A DNA stretch of 64,000 nt from assembly GCF_963678635.1 (NCBI RefSeq), contig NW_026971182.1, positions 49,596 through 113,595 on the forward strand, written 5' to 3'. Below the pieces are notes generated by a model, which was given only the letters and a program-made list of their open reading frames with translations, searched no databases and was not told where the DNA came from. The stretch is from Symsagittifera roscoffensis (taxonomy: Eukaryota; Xenacoelomorpha; Acoela; Convolutidae). Below, one piece after another: positions 38,881 to 48,470 of this stretch; positions within the stretch are counted from its first letter, which is position 1; each line of letters starts with the position of its first letter. The position numbers and the translations under genes were made by a program.

Positions 38881-41734
38881 AACAAAAAGTCGAGTAGAAT
38901 GTATGCTCGAAACAAGTCGAACAAAAAGTCGAATACAATGTGTGTTCGAAACATAGTCGAACAAAAAGTCGAGTGCAATGTGTGGTCGAAACATAAACGA
39001 ACAAAAGTCGAATACAAGGTGTGGTCGAAACATAGTCGAACAAAAAGTGTTGGTCGAAACATAGTCGAACAAAAAGCCGAGTACAATGTGTGGTTGAAAC
39101 ATCGTCGATCAAAAAATTAAGTGCAATGTGTGGTCGAAAAATAAACGAACAAAAAGTCGAGTACAACGTGTAGTCGAAGCATAGTCAAACACAAAGTGTG
39201 GTCGAAACGTAGTCGAACAAAAAGTCGAGTAGAATGTGTGTTCGAAACATAGTCGAACAAAAAGTCGAGAAGAATGTGTGTTCGAAACATAGTCGAACAA
39301 AAAGTCGAGTACAATGTGTTCGAAACATAGTCGAACAAAAAGTCGAGTGCAATGTGTGGTCGAAACCTAGTCGAACACAAAGTGTTGGTCGAAACATAGT
39401 CGAACAAAAAGTCGAGTACAAAGTTTGGTCGGAAGGTAGTCGAACAAAAAGTCGAGTAGAATGTGTGTTCGAAATATAGTCGAACAAAACGTCGAGTACA
39501 ATGTGTGTTCGAAACATAGTCGAACAAAAAGTCGTGGTCGAAACATAAACGAACAAAAAGTCGAGTACAAGGTGTCGTCGAAACATAGTCGAACACAAAG
39601 TGTGGTCGAAACGTAGTCGAACAAAAAGTCGAGTAGAATGTGTGTTCGAAACATAGTCGAACAAAAAGTCGAGTGCAATGTGTGGTCGAAACATAGTTGA
39701 AGAAAAAGTCGAGTACAAGGTGTGGTCGAAACCTAGTCGAACACAAATTGTTGGTCAAAACATAGTCGAACAAAAAGTCGAGTACAAAGTTTGGTCGAAA
39801 CGTAGTCGAACAAAAAGTCGAGTAGAATGTGTGTTCGAAACATAGTCGAACAAAAAGTCGAGTACAATGTGTGGTCGAAACATAGTCAAACAAAAAGTGT
39901 GGTTGAAACATCGTCGATCAAAAAGTTAAGTGCAATGTGTGGTCGAAAAATAAACGAACAAAAAGTCGAGTACAACGTGTAGTCGAAGCATAGTCAAACA
40001 CAAAGTGTGGTCGAAACGTAGTCGAACAAAAAGTCGAGTAGAATGTGTGTTCGAAACATAGTCGAACAAAAAGTCGAGTAGAATGTGTGTTCGAAACATA
40101 GTCGAACAAAAAGTCGAGTACAATGTGTTCGAAACATAGTCGAACAAAAAGTCGAGTGCAATGTGTGGTCGAAACATACTTGAAGAAAAATTCGAGTACA
40201 ATGTGTGGTCGAAACCTAGTCGAACACAAAGTGTTGGTCGAAACTTAGTCGAACAAAAAGTCGAGTACAAAGTTTGGTCGAAACGTGGTCGAACAAAAAG
40301 TCGAGTAGAATGTGTGTTCGAAACATAGTCGAACAAAAAGTCGAGTACAATGTGTGTTCAAAACATAGTCGAACAAAAAGTCGTGGTCGAAACATAAACG
40401 AACAAAAAGTCGAGTACAAGGTGTCGTCGAAACATAGTCGAACACAAAGTGTGGTCGAAACGTAGTCGAACAAAAAGTCGAGTAGAATGTGTGTTCGAAA
40501 CATAGTCGAACAAAAAGTCGAGTACAATTTATTCGAAGCATAGTCGAACAAAAAGTCGAGTGCAATGTGTGGTCGAAACATAGTTGAAGAAAAAGTCGAA
40601 TACAAGGTGTGGTCGAAACCTAGTCGAACACAAAGTGTTGGTCGAAACATAGTCGAACAAAAAGTCGAGTACAAAGTTTGGTCGAAACGTAGTCGAACAA
40701 AAAGTCGAGTAGAATGTGTGTTCGAAACATAGTCGAACAAAAAGTCGAGTACAATGTGTGGTCGAAACATAGTAGAAAAAAAAGTCCAGTGCAATGTGTG
40801 GTCGAAACATAGTCGAACAAAAAGTGTGGTTGAAACATCGTCGATCAAAAAGTTAAGTGCAATGTGTGGTCGAAAAATAAACGAACAAAAAGTCGAGTAC
40901 AACGTGTAGTCGAAGCATAGTCAAACACAAATGTGGTCGAAACGTAGTCGAACAAAAAGTCGAGTAGAATGTGTGTTCGAAACATAGTCGAACAAAAAGT
41001 CGAGTACAATGTGTTCGAAACATAGTCGAACAAAAAGTCGAGTGCAATGTGTGGTCGAAACATAGTTGAAGAAAAACTCGAGTACAAGGTGTGGTCGAAA
41101 CCTAGTCGAATACAAAGTGTTGGTCGAAACATAGTCGAACAAAAAGTCGAGTACAAAGTTTGGTCGAAACGTAGTCGAACAAAAAGTCGAGTAGAATGTG
41201 TGTTCGAAACATAGTCGAACAAAAAGTCGAGTACAATGTGTGTTCGAAACATAGTCGAACAAAAAGTCGTGGTCGAAACATAAACGAACAAAAAGTCGAG
41301 TACAAGGTGTCGTCGAAACATAGTCGAACACAAAGTGTTGGTCGAAACATAGTCGAACAAAAAGCCGAGTACAATGTGTGGTTGAAACATCGTCGATCAA
41401 AAAGTCAAGTGCAATGTGTGGTCGAAAAAAAACGAACAAAAACCCGAGTACAACGTGTGGTCGAAGCATTGTCAAACACAAAGTGTGGTCGAAACGTAGT
41501 CGAACAAAAAGTCGAGTAGAATGTGTGTTCGAAACATAGTCGGACAAAAAGTCGAGTGCAATGTGTGGTCGATTTATAGTCGAACAAAAAATCGAGTACG
41601 ATGTGTGATCGAAACATAGTCGAACAAAAGGTCGAGTGCAATGTGGTGTCGAAACATAGTCGAACACAAATTATGGTCGAAGCATAGTGGAGTACAAAAT
41701 CGAACACCAATTGTGGTCGATACATGGTCGAACT
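38881..41734 (+). repeat. Array zone G: proximal GTAGAATGTGTGTTCG monomers
   Basis: This is the part of the array nearest the low-copy region. Typical monomers carry GTAGAATGTGTGTTCGAAAC, and some are internally shortened (CAATGTGTTCGAAAC, GTCGTGGTCG). Blocks of about 0.8-0.9 kb starting near 39,117, 39,918 and 40,845 repeat each other. The innermost 400-450 bp are colinear, inverted, with 51,381-51,900. Copies beyond 41,560 are increasingly degenerate. Confidence 0.85.
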
Positions 41735-42540
41735 GAAGATTTGGGCCACACATGACCTCAAACAAAAATCCGAAAAGTGAGGTTTTTCCATAAGAAGTAA
41801 CAAACAAGGAAGTGTTGATGCACTAAAAAACAATTTAAAGATTTTTTTTAAAACACCCAAACTAAAAACCTGATAATCCGAAAATAGTTTATATCAGAAC
41901 AAATATCTGAACAAAAAATTAAACTTATTTTTAGTTGGTGGTGAAAAACATCAAAGTTGATCAATCTTTCAATTGCATAAACTATACAGACTCCAAAAAA
42001 TATTTGTTCGAAACATAGCCTTTTGGGTTGAGTCGGTCGAAACAAAACTCTAACACCACAACCCTGGATTGTGTCTCAAATAGGGTTTTTCGCAATTTGG
42101 CTCGCCCGGAAAGTTTTGCACGACTTTACGCGACCCAAAAACTATATATTGCGAATTTGCGCGATATTAATTTGGCGCGAAATTAGGATACCCAGTAGGG
42201 GTGTGTCGCAAGTTTTCGCCACACCTAAAATCGCACACCTTTGCGCGATCCAAGATGATTTTTCTTTTAGGTCGACCAAATTAAGTTTCCGAGCTCTCCC
42301 ATAGCACTAAAAAGACGCCAACTTCTCTGCACCGCAGGCAAAATTTTGAAAAAAACTGGTCAAAAAGCTGTTTTGGGCACTTTTTAGAAAATTTTGACGA
42401 AAAAATCTCCTTTTTTTGGCGAGTGCTCCCCCTCAAAGTTAGTATATATTGACGCCCAAGGCGCTTTTAGAAGAATTTTAGGGTTTGTCACCAAAAATGA
42501 ATATCTCAAAGTAATATAAAATGGAAACCCCCCCCCCCCC
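41735..42540. other. Low-copy non-coding sequence between array and ORF
   Basis: AT-rich DNA with no convincing gene; an open frame of 77 codons here is discussed under rejected items. At 42,080-42,260 there is a stretch unusually rich in CGCGA/TCGCG words. Nearer the ORF are a poly-C run of 13 (42,528-42,540) and the CCCCCTCAAAGTTAGTATAT tract (42,428-42,447). The whole stretch is matched, inverted, by 50,550-51,380. It may be transposon-derived, since one end is the hAT-like terminus, but I could not find a second terminus. Confidence 0.6.
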
Positions 42541-42555
42541 TTAAATCCGCCCCTG
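42528..42555 (-). mobile_element. hAT-like terminal sequence plus poly-C (left arm)
   Basis: Read on the minus strand, 42,555-42,541 is CAGGGGCGGATTTAA followed by a run of 13 G. CAGGGGCGG at an element end followed by a G-rich tract is typical of many animal hAT transposons and their short non-autonomous derivatives (family knowledge). It supplies the last codons (Q-G-R-I-stop) of the ORF. The partner terminus and an 8-bp target duplication were not found, so this may be a fragment or a chance resemblance. Confidence 0.45.
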
Positions 42556-44619
42556 AACGCAAGCTTTAAAAAAAGCAGCTATACAATGATGGAGGCTGTT
42601 AAACTGGCCCTTACATAGCGTTTTCAGCTGAGCAAAAAGACTGACCTTTCTAATTTTTTTCATGAATGGGTTGATCTGTTGGATGACTTCTGTTATGCTT
42701 CTGAGTTCTTCGCTCGCTTGTGTTGCAATATACTCGTCAATATACCGTCTCAGAATGATGTCCCAACTATTGATTATAATAAAAATTGAATCTACGTCCT
42801 CCTTTGGCGCCATTTGCTCACACTTGGCCAGCAGAAGCGCAGTCTTCCCAGTCCCCGGCTGGCCACTAATAAACAAGTGGGTTTTGTGTGTTTCGGCCAG
42901 CAAACGATGCTGTTGCGGGCTGAGAATGAAGTTGCGAGACGACGGATCCGTTTTGTTTTTCCTTCTCCACATCGAGAAGGACTTACGATATCTCTCGTCC
43001 ACATCCAGGGGAGTATTGACACGACGTTCAGATGTTAAGTTGTCCTCAATAGCGGTCAAACTAGCCAGCGATAGTAAAGACCTCAGATATCCCAGAAAAC
43101 TACAATGATTCGCAGAAATAGGTTCAAAAAAGTCATTAATTGAGGAACCAATATCCAGCACGTTCAGCTTTTTGTCAATTTTTACTAGCCTCAAATTTTG
43201 CGAGGTTTCATTCGACAAAACTAGGAAAGTTAAAGTGTTCAATTGGTACCCGTAATTCTGAATCATCAGTGAAAATCCTATTGATATAGCAGGATTGGCT
43301 TTTCTGACATCAGGGTTTTCAACGGCTTCCTTAATTAATCGCAAAGAGGTACAGAAAGCATGAAATGAGACGTTCGGCAGAAAAACGACAACTTTGAAAA
43401 AAGTTCGAACGATTTCGGAAAAGTTTTTTGACTCATCCTTGCTTATTTTGTTAAAGTTTATAAAATATGAATAGATAATTAAATGGAATTGGGGAATAAT
43501 TTTTTTCAGACATTGGGTAATTTTGTTCACGATTGCTTGAACTGGTTTTTGGGGGGTATCAGACATTCCAACTTCGACTGGAATGATTAAATCTTCCCTC
43601 AGGTACAGCCAATCAACTTCAAAGTCTGAAGTTTTGATCGACGAGGGACTCAGTAATGAAGCGAAATGACTCTGAGAAAACCCTCTTAGAAAAATTCCCG
43701 TGGGCTTTTTCAATTTGGAAAATAAGAGCTCGACAAAAAGTTTAACCTCTCCGTAATATGTAGCGTATTCACTTAGATGTCCTAGAATACCTTCGCTGTT
43801 CGTTTGGTACAGCATGTTGTCCAAGATTCGGTTTATATCCGGAACAGTGACCAGTTTTTCTCGACACTCTGGAAAGTAAAAGTCGAATAAATATTTCACT
43901 TTGTCGACGTTTTTAAATGAACAGCTTTCATAACTGAGATTTCTGAAGTTTTCGTCTGTGAAAGTGTATATGAGTTCAATTTGTGTATTTAGCTTCAAAA
44001 TTGAATCAATTAAAAAATTCACTTCATTTCCGTTTCTGTTTTTTGCCGAGCTCAACTTTTTAACTTTTGAGATCATATTTGATTCATCGCCGAACGTTGT
44101 TTCCACTTGGAGGAAATTCTGATAATCATGCGCAAGTTTCAGCTCATCTGATAAAATTTTTTTGAAAGCATCGTTTTTGTCCCCGGAATTTTTGGTTTTT
44201 GGCAGACAAATTAATAAGTCAACATTGATTTTAATTATCGGCCCCGAAGTTCTCAAGTGCGACTGCAGTTTGCCAGCAAGCATATCAAGCTGGTTGATGA
44301 TTGATAAAGTGATGTTTAGAGGTGCATCATCGTAATTAAAACTGCTGACTGTTTTTAGAAGAATCATGCTTTTTAATTCAGGCGCAGGGAAGAACAAGGA
44401 GCCGTAACTAAGTTTTCCTCGATTCAAATGGTTTTCGTAAATTTCAGGCAGGCCTCGCACGAACAGCCCAGTTAGATTGGCGTCCAGAAGCTTCCAAATT
44501 GTTTTCCCATGGCTCAGAACTGTTGTCGTGAGAGGGTTAAACTGTTCCACTTCCTGAGGAGGACTAGGAACCACTTTAAGCGATGATCGAATAGAATCAT
44601 AAATAACGCCTTGATCCAT
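42541..44619 (-). CDS. Nuclease-helicase-like protein, truncated at the helicase domain (left copy)
   Basis: Intron-free ORF of 692 codons. The start ATG is preceded in frame by TAG one codon upstream (TAG-GCG-ATG), so it is the first possible start. Residues about 290-370 look like a PD-(D/E)XK nuclease core: GE at 290-291, VD at 335-336, then hydrophobic residues and VEVG at 348-351, followed by a helix with Gln361 and Lys366. The usual E-x-K lysine is replaced by Gly351; Lys366 might substitute for it. Residues 564-593 carry a superfamily-1-like Q-motif (FILSPQQ) and Walker A GQPGTGKT (586-593); IFIIINSWDIILRR (612-625) resembles motif Ia. The frame then stops in a hAT-like terminus, before any DExx or later helicase motif. 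It is probably the remnant of a NERD-helicase-like protein. No signal peptide or membrane segment is evident. The family is inferred from motifs only. Confidence 0.7.
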   Translation of the reverse strand: MDQGVIYDSIRSSLKVVPSPPQEVEQFNPLTTTVLSHGKTIWKLLDANLTGLFVRGLPEIYENHLNRGKLSYGSLFFPAPELKSMILLKTVSSFNYDDAPLNITLSIINQLDMLAGKLQSHLRTSGPIIKINVDLLICLPKTKNSGDKNDAFKKILSDELKLAHDYQNFLQVETTFGDESNMISKVKKLSSAKNRNGNEVNFLIDSILKLNTQIELIYTFTDENFRNLSYESCSFKNVDKVKYLFDFYFPECREKLVTVPDINRILDNMLYQTNSEGILGHLSEYATYYGEVKLFVELLFSKLKKPTGIFLRGFSQSHFASLLSPSSIKTSDFEVDWLYLREDLIIPVEVGMSDTPQKPVQAIVNKITQCLKKIIPQFHLIIYSYFINFNKISKDESKNFSEIVRTFFKVVVFLPNVSFHAFCTSLRLIKEAVENPDVRKANPAISIGFSLMIQNYGYQLNTLTFLVLSNETSQNLRLVKIDKKLNVLDIGSSINDFFEPISANHCSFLGYLRSLLSLASLTAIEDNLTSERRVNTPLDVDERYRKSFSMWRRKNKTDPSSRNFILSPQQHRLLAETHKTHLFISGQPGTGKTALLLAKCEQMAPKEDVDSIFIIINSWDIILRRYIDEYIATQASEELRSITEVIQQINPFMKKIRKVSLFAQLKTLCKGQFNSLHHCIAAFFKACVQGRI

Positions 44620-45095
44620 CGCCTAAATCATGCGATAGATCACAGAACAGTCAAGGCTTAATCCTTTCCAAGATAAATTTTTGTGGTCAATTTTATTTCT
44701 GAGACTGAAAAAGGGAGTCTGTTTCGAAAACTTGCAACTCAAAAGCAGAAAAAAAAGAAGCAATATGTTTTAGCCAAGAGTCTCAAAACCTTATCGTTAA
44801 ATGTTGTAAATGAGGTCGGGGTAATCGAAATTAACGGATGAATCACTGAATTTATCTAGCATTCGGAGTAAACACTTGACCGAGAAATACAAATAAAAGA
44901 AATGTAATGTGTTGCACGAAGTTCTTATTTCAACTATACCAACCAAATATTGATTAAAATGATAAAACAAGTCTCTATGTCGCAAGAAACGCGACATACT
45001 CCAATATATGCGAATACGACGCAAATACCACTGTACAAGATAACACTCTTGAGCGTACAAAATTATGCATGAACCACCCGAGTTTCATGGAAAAC

Positions 45096-45510
45096 AATCG
45101 ATTATAATGGATTATATCGGCAAAAAACTTAACCCTTATAATCGATTTTCATGACCCATCCAACCATAAAAATGTATTCTTAGGGGATTGTTACTTTTTT
45201 TTTTTTGGTATTTAAAAATTCATTTTAATCGATTATTTTGACAACATAATCGATTTTTTAGGCCACAAAAATCCATGAAAATTGTTTTTTTTCTTCTGCA
45301 GAAAATTGTTTACAGCTAACTAAACTCTTGAAAGATGTGGATGAGATATTTGCATAATACATTAAAATGACACAAATTGGTAAAACGCTTCAATCCCTGA
45401 AACGCACGTTTATGCTTGTGCCAGGTCTTCCCCCGCCATAATTCAAGAAAAAATTGATTTTTTCTCCTCAAAATATGGTGGAGGAAGACCTGAAAATATT
45501 TTAATCGATT
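45096..45510. promoter_or_regulatory. Cluster of five AATCGATT palindromes (left arm)
   Basis: AATCGATT occurs at 45,096-45,103, 45,140-45,147, 45,227-45,234, 45,248-45,255 and 45,503-45,510, and an unrelated TATCGG lies nearby. The 8-bp palindrome would be expected far less than once in 415 bp of this composition. ATCGAT cores are recognised by several animal factors (CUX/Onecut-type; DREF in flies), but no function is shown here. The cluster lies 0.5-0.9 kb upstream of the ORF start. Confidence 0.35.
45422..45492. repeat. Imperfect hairpin, about 32-bp arms (left arm)
   Basis: CAGGTCTTCC at 45,422-45,431 pairs with GGAAGACCTG at 45,483-45,492. Pairing continues inward through CCATA/TATGG to an A-run/T-run around a loop of about 6 nt. 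Several mismatches or G-U pairs interrupt the stem. The same structure is kept in the right arm (about 47,597-47,669). Size and shape would suit a small RNA precursor or a miniature inverted-repeat element; sequence alone does not decide. Confidence 0.4.
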
Positions 45511-46143
45511 ACTTTTGTAGTTTTATGGATACTGACTATAAAATGACATTATAATCAGCCTTATCCATGAATCTCCAGTGAGGGCAGGGTTGAACTCTAT
45601 ACACTCAACATTAAGTTCATAGGGAGGATATCAACTTGATCCAAAAAGAGTTTTCTTGAAAAAAAATCTTTCCGAAAAAATTTTGCATGCAAATCTATAT
45701 TTTTATGACGTGAGCCAGTTGCCTTTAAAACTTCAGAAATTATATTATCAAGGTTTGCTTTCATGTACTCAAGGGAATTCTGTTTTTAAAAATCGGTCGG
45801 TATCAAACATATCGGCAATAATTGGCCAGCTAATACAGTAAATCTTGCACTCGGCAAAAAGTGCTAAAATCTCTTGTGCCCGTTTTGAATTTAAGTCCCG
45901 AGTGGCCCTCTTATAGAGTAAATTTGGATAAGGTATATCGTGTGTTCACCACGCTATCTTATTTTCGGCCGGATAGTTTCGAGATCTTAATCTAATGCCG
46001 ATCCTAATCCTACTCATATATTTCCTAGTCTCAATAGATCTAGTATATACTAATTTTCTTGCGAGGTTAGAGGAGAGGTTGAGCAACTGCTTTCTATATT
46101 AATTTTTTCCTTCCCTGGCTGTACATATGAATAGTTTCAGTAT

Positions 46144-46743
46144 TACAAATTGTTGTAACTTTTGGTCATGGATCATGACTGGTTAGTTCTAAGTATTTTA
46201 CAGGGATAGTAATCAAGAATATAATGGTTTTGAACTGGTTCGACCCATCTGCGGCTTGGGAAGTTTTTAAGTTATAAGCTTTAAGTATGGTAATTCTAGT
46301 TTTTTGGCTTCTATTTGGTTTTGATTATGCCAACTGTCCGCGATCCTTTTCCGCTAAATTTTGAAACTGAATGATTATTTGGTGCTCTTCATATCGGTCA
46401 GAATGAATAGAGTCTTAGTTGCAGTTATCCAGTTCTAAACGCATATGTTGGTTTCTAGTTGCAGATAGAGAACGACGATGAAATTTCGTAATGGATCACG
46501 ATTGGTTGTTTTACACATGTTTTACAGTGATAAATATTAAAGTTCATAAAAGAACTTGTTCCACCCAACCGCGATGTAGGAAAATTTTTAAATCGAATTT
46601 TTTCTTGTGAGGGATGGTTGGAGAGTCAGAAACTTCTACATTCTTTGAGGAGAGTGGTGATTCTTAAGTAAAATAAAACTTGTTGTTGAGATCAATTAAG
46701 GCTGAGAAATCGATGAAGTAACGATTTTGCAAGCTAAAGCGAG
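46144..46743. other. Single-copy 600 bp between left arm and gap
   Basis: This stretch has no counterpart in the right arm, which begins at 46,944 matching 46,143. It has no ORF of note. A diverged internal repeat is visible: GGATCATGACTGGTT near 46,170 with following GTATTTTACAG, GACCCATC and AAGTTTTTAA resembles GGATCACGATTGGTT near 46,493 with TGTTTTACAG, CACCCAACC and AAATTTTTAA, spaced about 323 bp. Confidence 0.6.
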
Positions 46744-46943
46744 NNNNNNNNNNNNNNNNNNNNNNNNNNNNNNNNNNNNNNNNNNNNNNNNNNNNNNNNN
46801 NNNNNNNNNNNNNNNNNNNNNNNNNNNNNNNNNNNNNNNNNNNNNNNNNNNNNNNNNNNNNNNNNNNNNNNNNNNNNNNNNNNNNNNNNNNNNNNNNNNN
46901 NNNNNNNNNNNNNNNNNNNNNNNNNNNNNNNNNNNNNNNNNNN
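46744..46943. other. Assembly gap of 200 N
   Basis: Exactly 200 undefined bases, a conventional scaffold-gap length. The sequence to its right starts inside the inverted copy of 46,143, so the gap joins two contig ends of opposite orientation. Any open frame drawn through it is meaningless. Confidence 0.98.
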
Positions 46944-48470
46944 ATACTGAAACTATTCATATGTACAGCCAGGGAAGGAAAAAATTAATATAGAAAGCAG
47001 TTGCTCAACCTCTCCTCTAACCTCGCAAGAAAATTAGTATATACTAGATCTATTGAGACTAGGAAATATATGAGTAGGATTAGGATCGGCATTAGATTAA
47101 GATCTCGAAACTATCCGGCCGAAAATAAGATAGCGTGGTGAACACACGATATACCTTATCCAAATTTACTCTATAAGAGGGCCACTCGGGACTTAAATTC
47201 AAAACGGGCACAAGAGATTTTAGCACTTTTTGCCGAGTGCAAGATTTACTGTATTAGCTGGCCAATTATTGCCGATATGTTTGATACCGACCGATTTTTA
47301 AAAAACAGAATTCCCCTGAGTACATGAAAGCAAACCTTGATAATATAATTTCTGAAGTTTTAAAGGCAACTGGCTCACGTCATAAAAATATAGATTTGCA
47401 TGCAAAATTTTTTCGGAAAGATTTTTTTTCAAGAAAACTCTTTTTGGATCAAGTTGATATCCTCCCTATGAACTTAATGTTGAGTGTATAGAGTTCAACC
47501 CTACCCTCACTGGAGATTCATGGATAAGGCTGACTATATTGTCATTTTATAGTCAGTATCCATAAAACTACAAAAGTAATCGATTAAAATATTTTCAGGT
47601 CTTCCTCCACCATATTTTGAGGAGAAAAAAAATCAGTTTTTTCTTGAATTATGGCGGGGGGAAGACCTGGCACAAGCATAAACGTGCGTTTCAGGGATTG
47701 AAGCGTTTTACCAATTTGTGTCATTTTAATGTATTATGCAAATATCTCATCCACATCTTTCAAGAGTTTAGTTAGCTGTAAACAATTTTCTGCAGAAGAA
47801 AAAAAACAATTTTCATGGATTTTTGTGGCCTAAAAAATCGATTATGTTGTCAAAATAATCGATTAAAATGAATTTTTCAATACCAAAAAAAAAAAGTAAC
47901 AATCCCCTAAGAATACATTTTTATGGTTGGATGGGTCATGAAAATCGATTATAAGGGTTAAGTTTTTTGCCGATATAATCCATTATAATCGATTGTTTTC
48001 CATGAAACTCGGGTGGTTCATGCATAATTTTGTACGCTCAAGAGTGTTATCTTGTACAGTGGTATTTGCGTCGTATTCGCATATATTGGAGTATGTCGCG
48101 TTTCTTGCGACATAGAGACTTGTTTTATCATTTTAATCAATATTTGGTTGGTATAGTTGAAATAAGAACTTCGTGCAACACATTACATTTCTTTTATTTG
48201 TATTTCTCGGTCAAGTGTTTACTCCGAATGCTAGATAAATTCAGTGATTCATCCGTTAATTTCGATTACCCCGACCTCATTTACAACATTTAACGATAAG
48301 GTTTTGAGACTCTTGGCTAAAACATATTGCTTCTTTTTTTTCTGCTTTTGAGTTGCAAGTTTTCGAAACAGACTCCCTTTTTCAGTCTCAGAAACAAAAT
48401 TGACCACAAAAATTTATCTTGGAAAGGATTAAGCCTTGACTGTTCTGTGATCTATCGCATGGTTTAGGCG
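46944..48470. other. Upstream non-coding part of the right arm
   Basis: Inverted counterpart of 44,620-46,143. It carries the same AATCGATT cluster (for example 47,578-47,585), the same hairpin (about 47,597-47,669) and the same 87-codon open frame (48,030-48,293, plus). Small indels distinguish the arms, for example an extra T in the T-run near 47,300 and one in the A-run near 47,630. No gene, promoter or RNA gene could be supported. Confidence 0.6.
47597..47669. repeat. Imperfect hairpin (right arm)
   Basis: This is the counterpart of the hairpin at 45,422-45,492. CAGGTCTTCCTCCACC at the left pairs with GGCGGGGGGAAGACCTG at the right around an A/T-rich loop. The loop-side runs are longer than in the left arm, while the stem ends are unchanged. 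Confidence 0.4.

Larger units (their letters stand above)
1..41734 (+). repeat. Left satellite array, 40-bp monomer family
   Basis: This is an uninterrupted tandem array. A typical monomer is 98-137: 40 bp with three GTCGA boxes at monomer positions 1, 13 and 30, an A-run after the first box and ACAATGTGTGG before the third. The period is direct, for example GAACAAAAAG recurs at 61, 101 and 141. Interspersed short monomers of 28 or 29 bp (for example 178-206) lack the middle box and carry CACAAAG instead of CAAAAAG. The third box is followed by ATA, ATC, ATAAAC or GTA, which distinguishes monomer types. No foreign insertion is visible in the 41.7 kb; the only strand reversal is at 29.5 kb. 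The last copies (41,560-41,734) are degenerate, as expected at an array edge. Centromeric, pericentromeric or sex-chromosome location is possible but cannot be told from sequence alone. Confidence 0.97.
44620..46143. other. Upstream non-coding part of the left arm
   Basis: About 1.5 kb 5' of the minus-strand ORF with no gene I can support. It is AT-rich, with five AATCGATT palindromes (45,096-45,510) and an imperfect hairpin (45,422-45,492). An 87-codon open frame (44,797-45,060, minus) is identical at protein level in both arms but has no recognisable features. I see no clear TATA box or initiator before the ORF. It is matched, inverted, by 46,944-48,470 with small indels. Confidence 0.6.

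Noticed and set aside
1-41734. CRISPR array
   Set aside because: Repeats abut directly with no unique spacers, and the sequence context is eukaryotic.
42071-42304. 77-codon ORF, also at 50,808-51,041 on minus
   Set aside because: It is open in both arms but lies in the CGCGA-rich patch, its end differs from the other copy by several residues, and no family resemblance is seen.
42662-43108. 148-codon ORF antisense to the nuclease-helicase ORF
   Set aside because: Shadow of the real coding frame; present in both arms only because the main ORF is.
44797-45060. 87-codon ORF, also at 48,030-48,293
   Set aside because: It is identical between the arms only because the DNA is duplicated. It has no recognisable domain and no supporting start context, so it is left as an open frame only.
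45656-45841. 61-codon ORF in the left arm
   Set aside because: The inverted counterpart has an extra T in the T-run, which shifts the frame, so coding is not conserved.
41735-46743. tRNA, rRNA or snRNA genes
   Set aside because: I saw no cloverleaf with A and B boxes and no rRNA or snRNA signature in the low-copy arms.
46664-46993. Open frames across the N gap
   Set aside because: Most codons are undefined bases.
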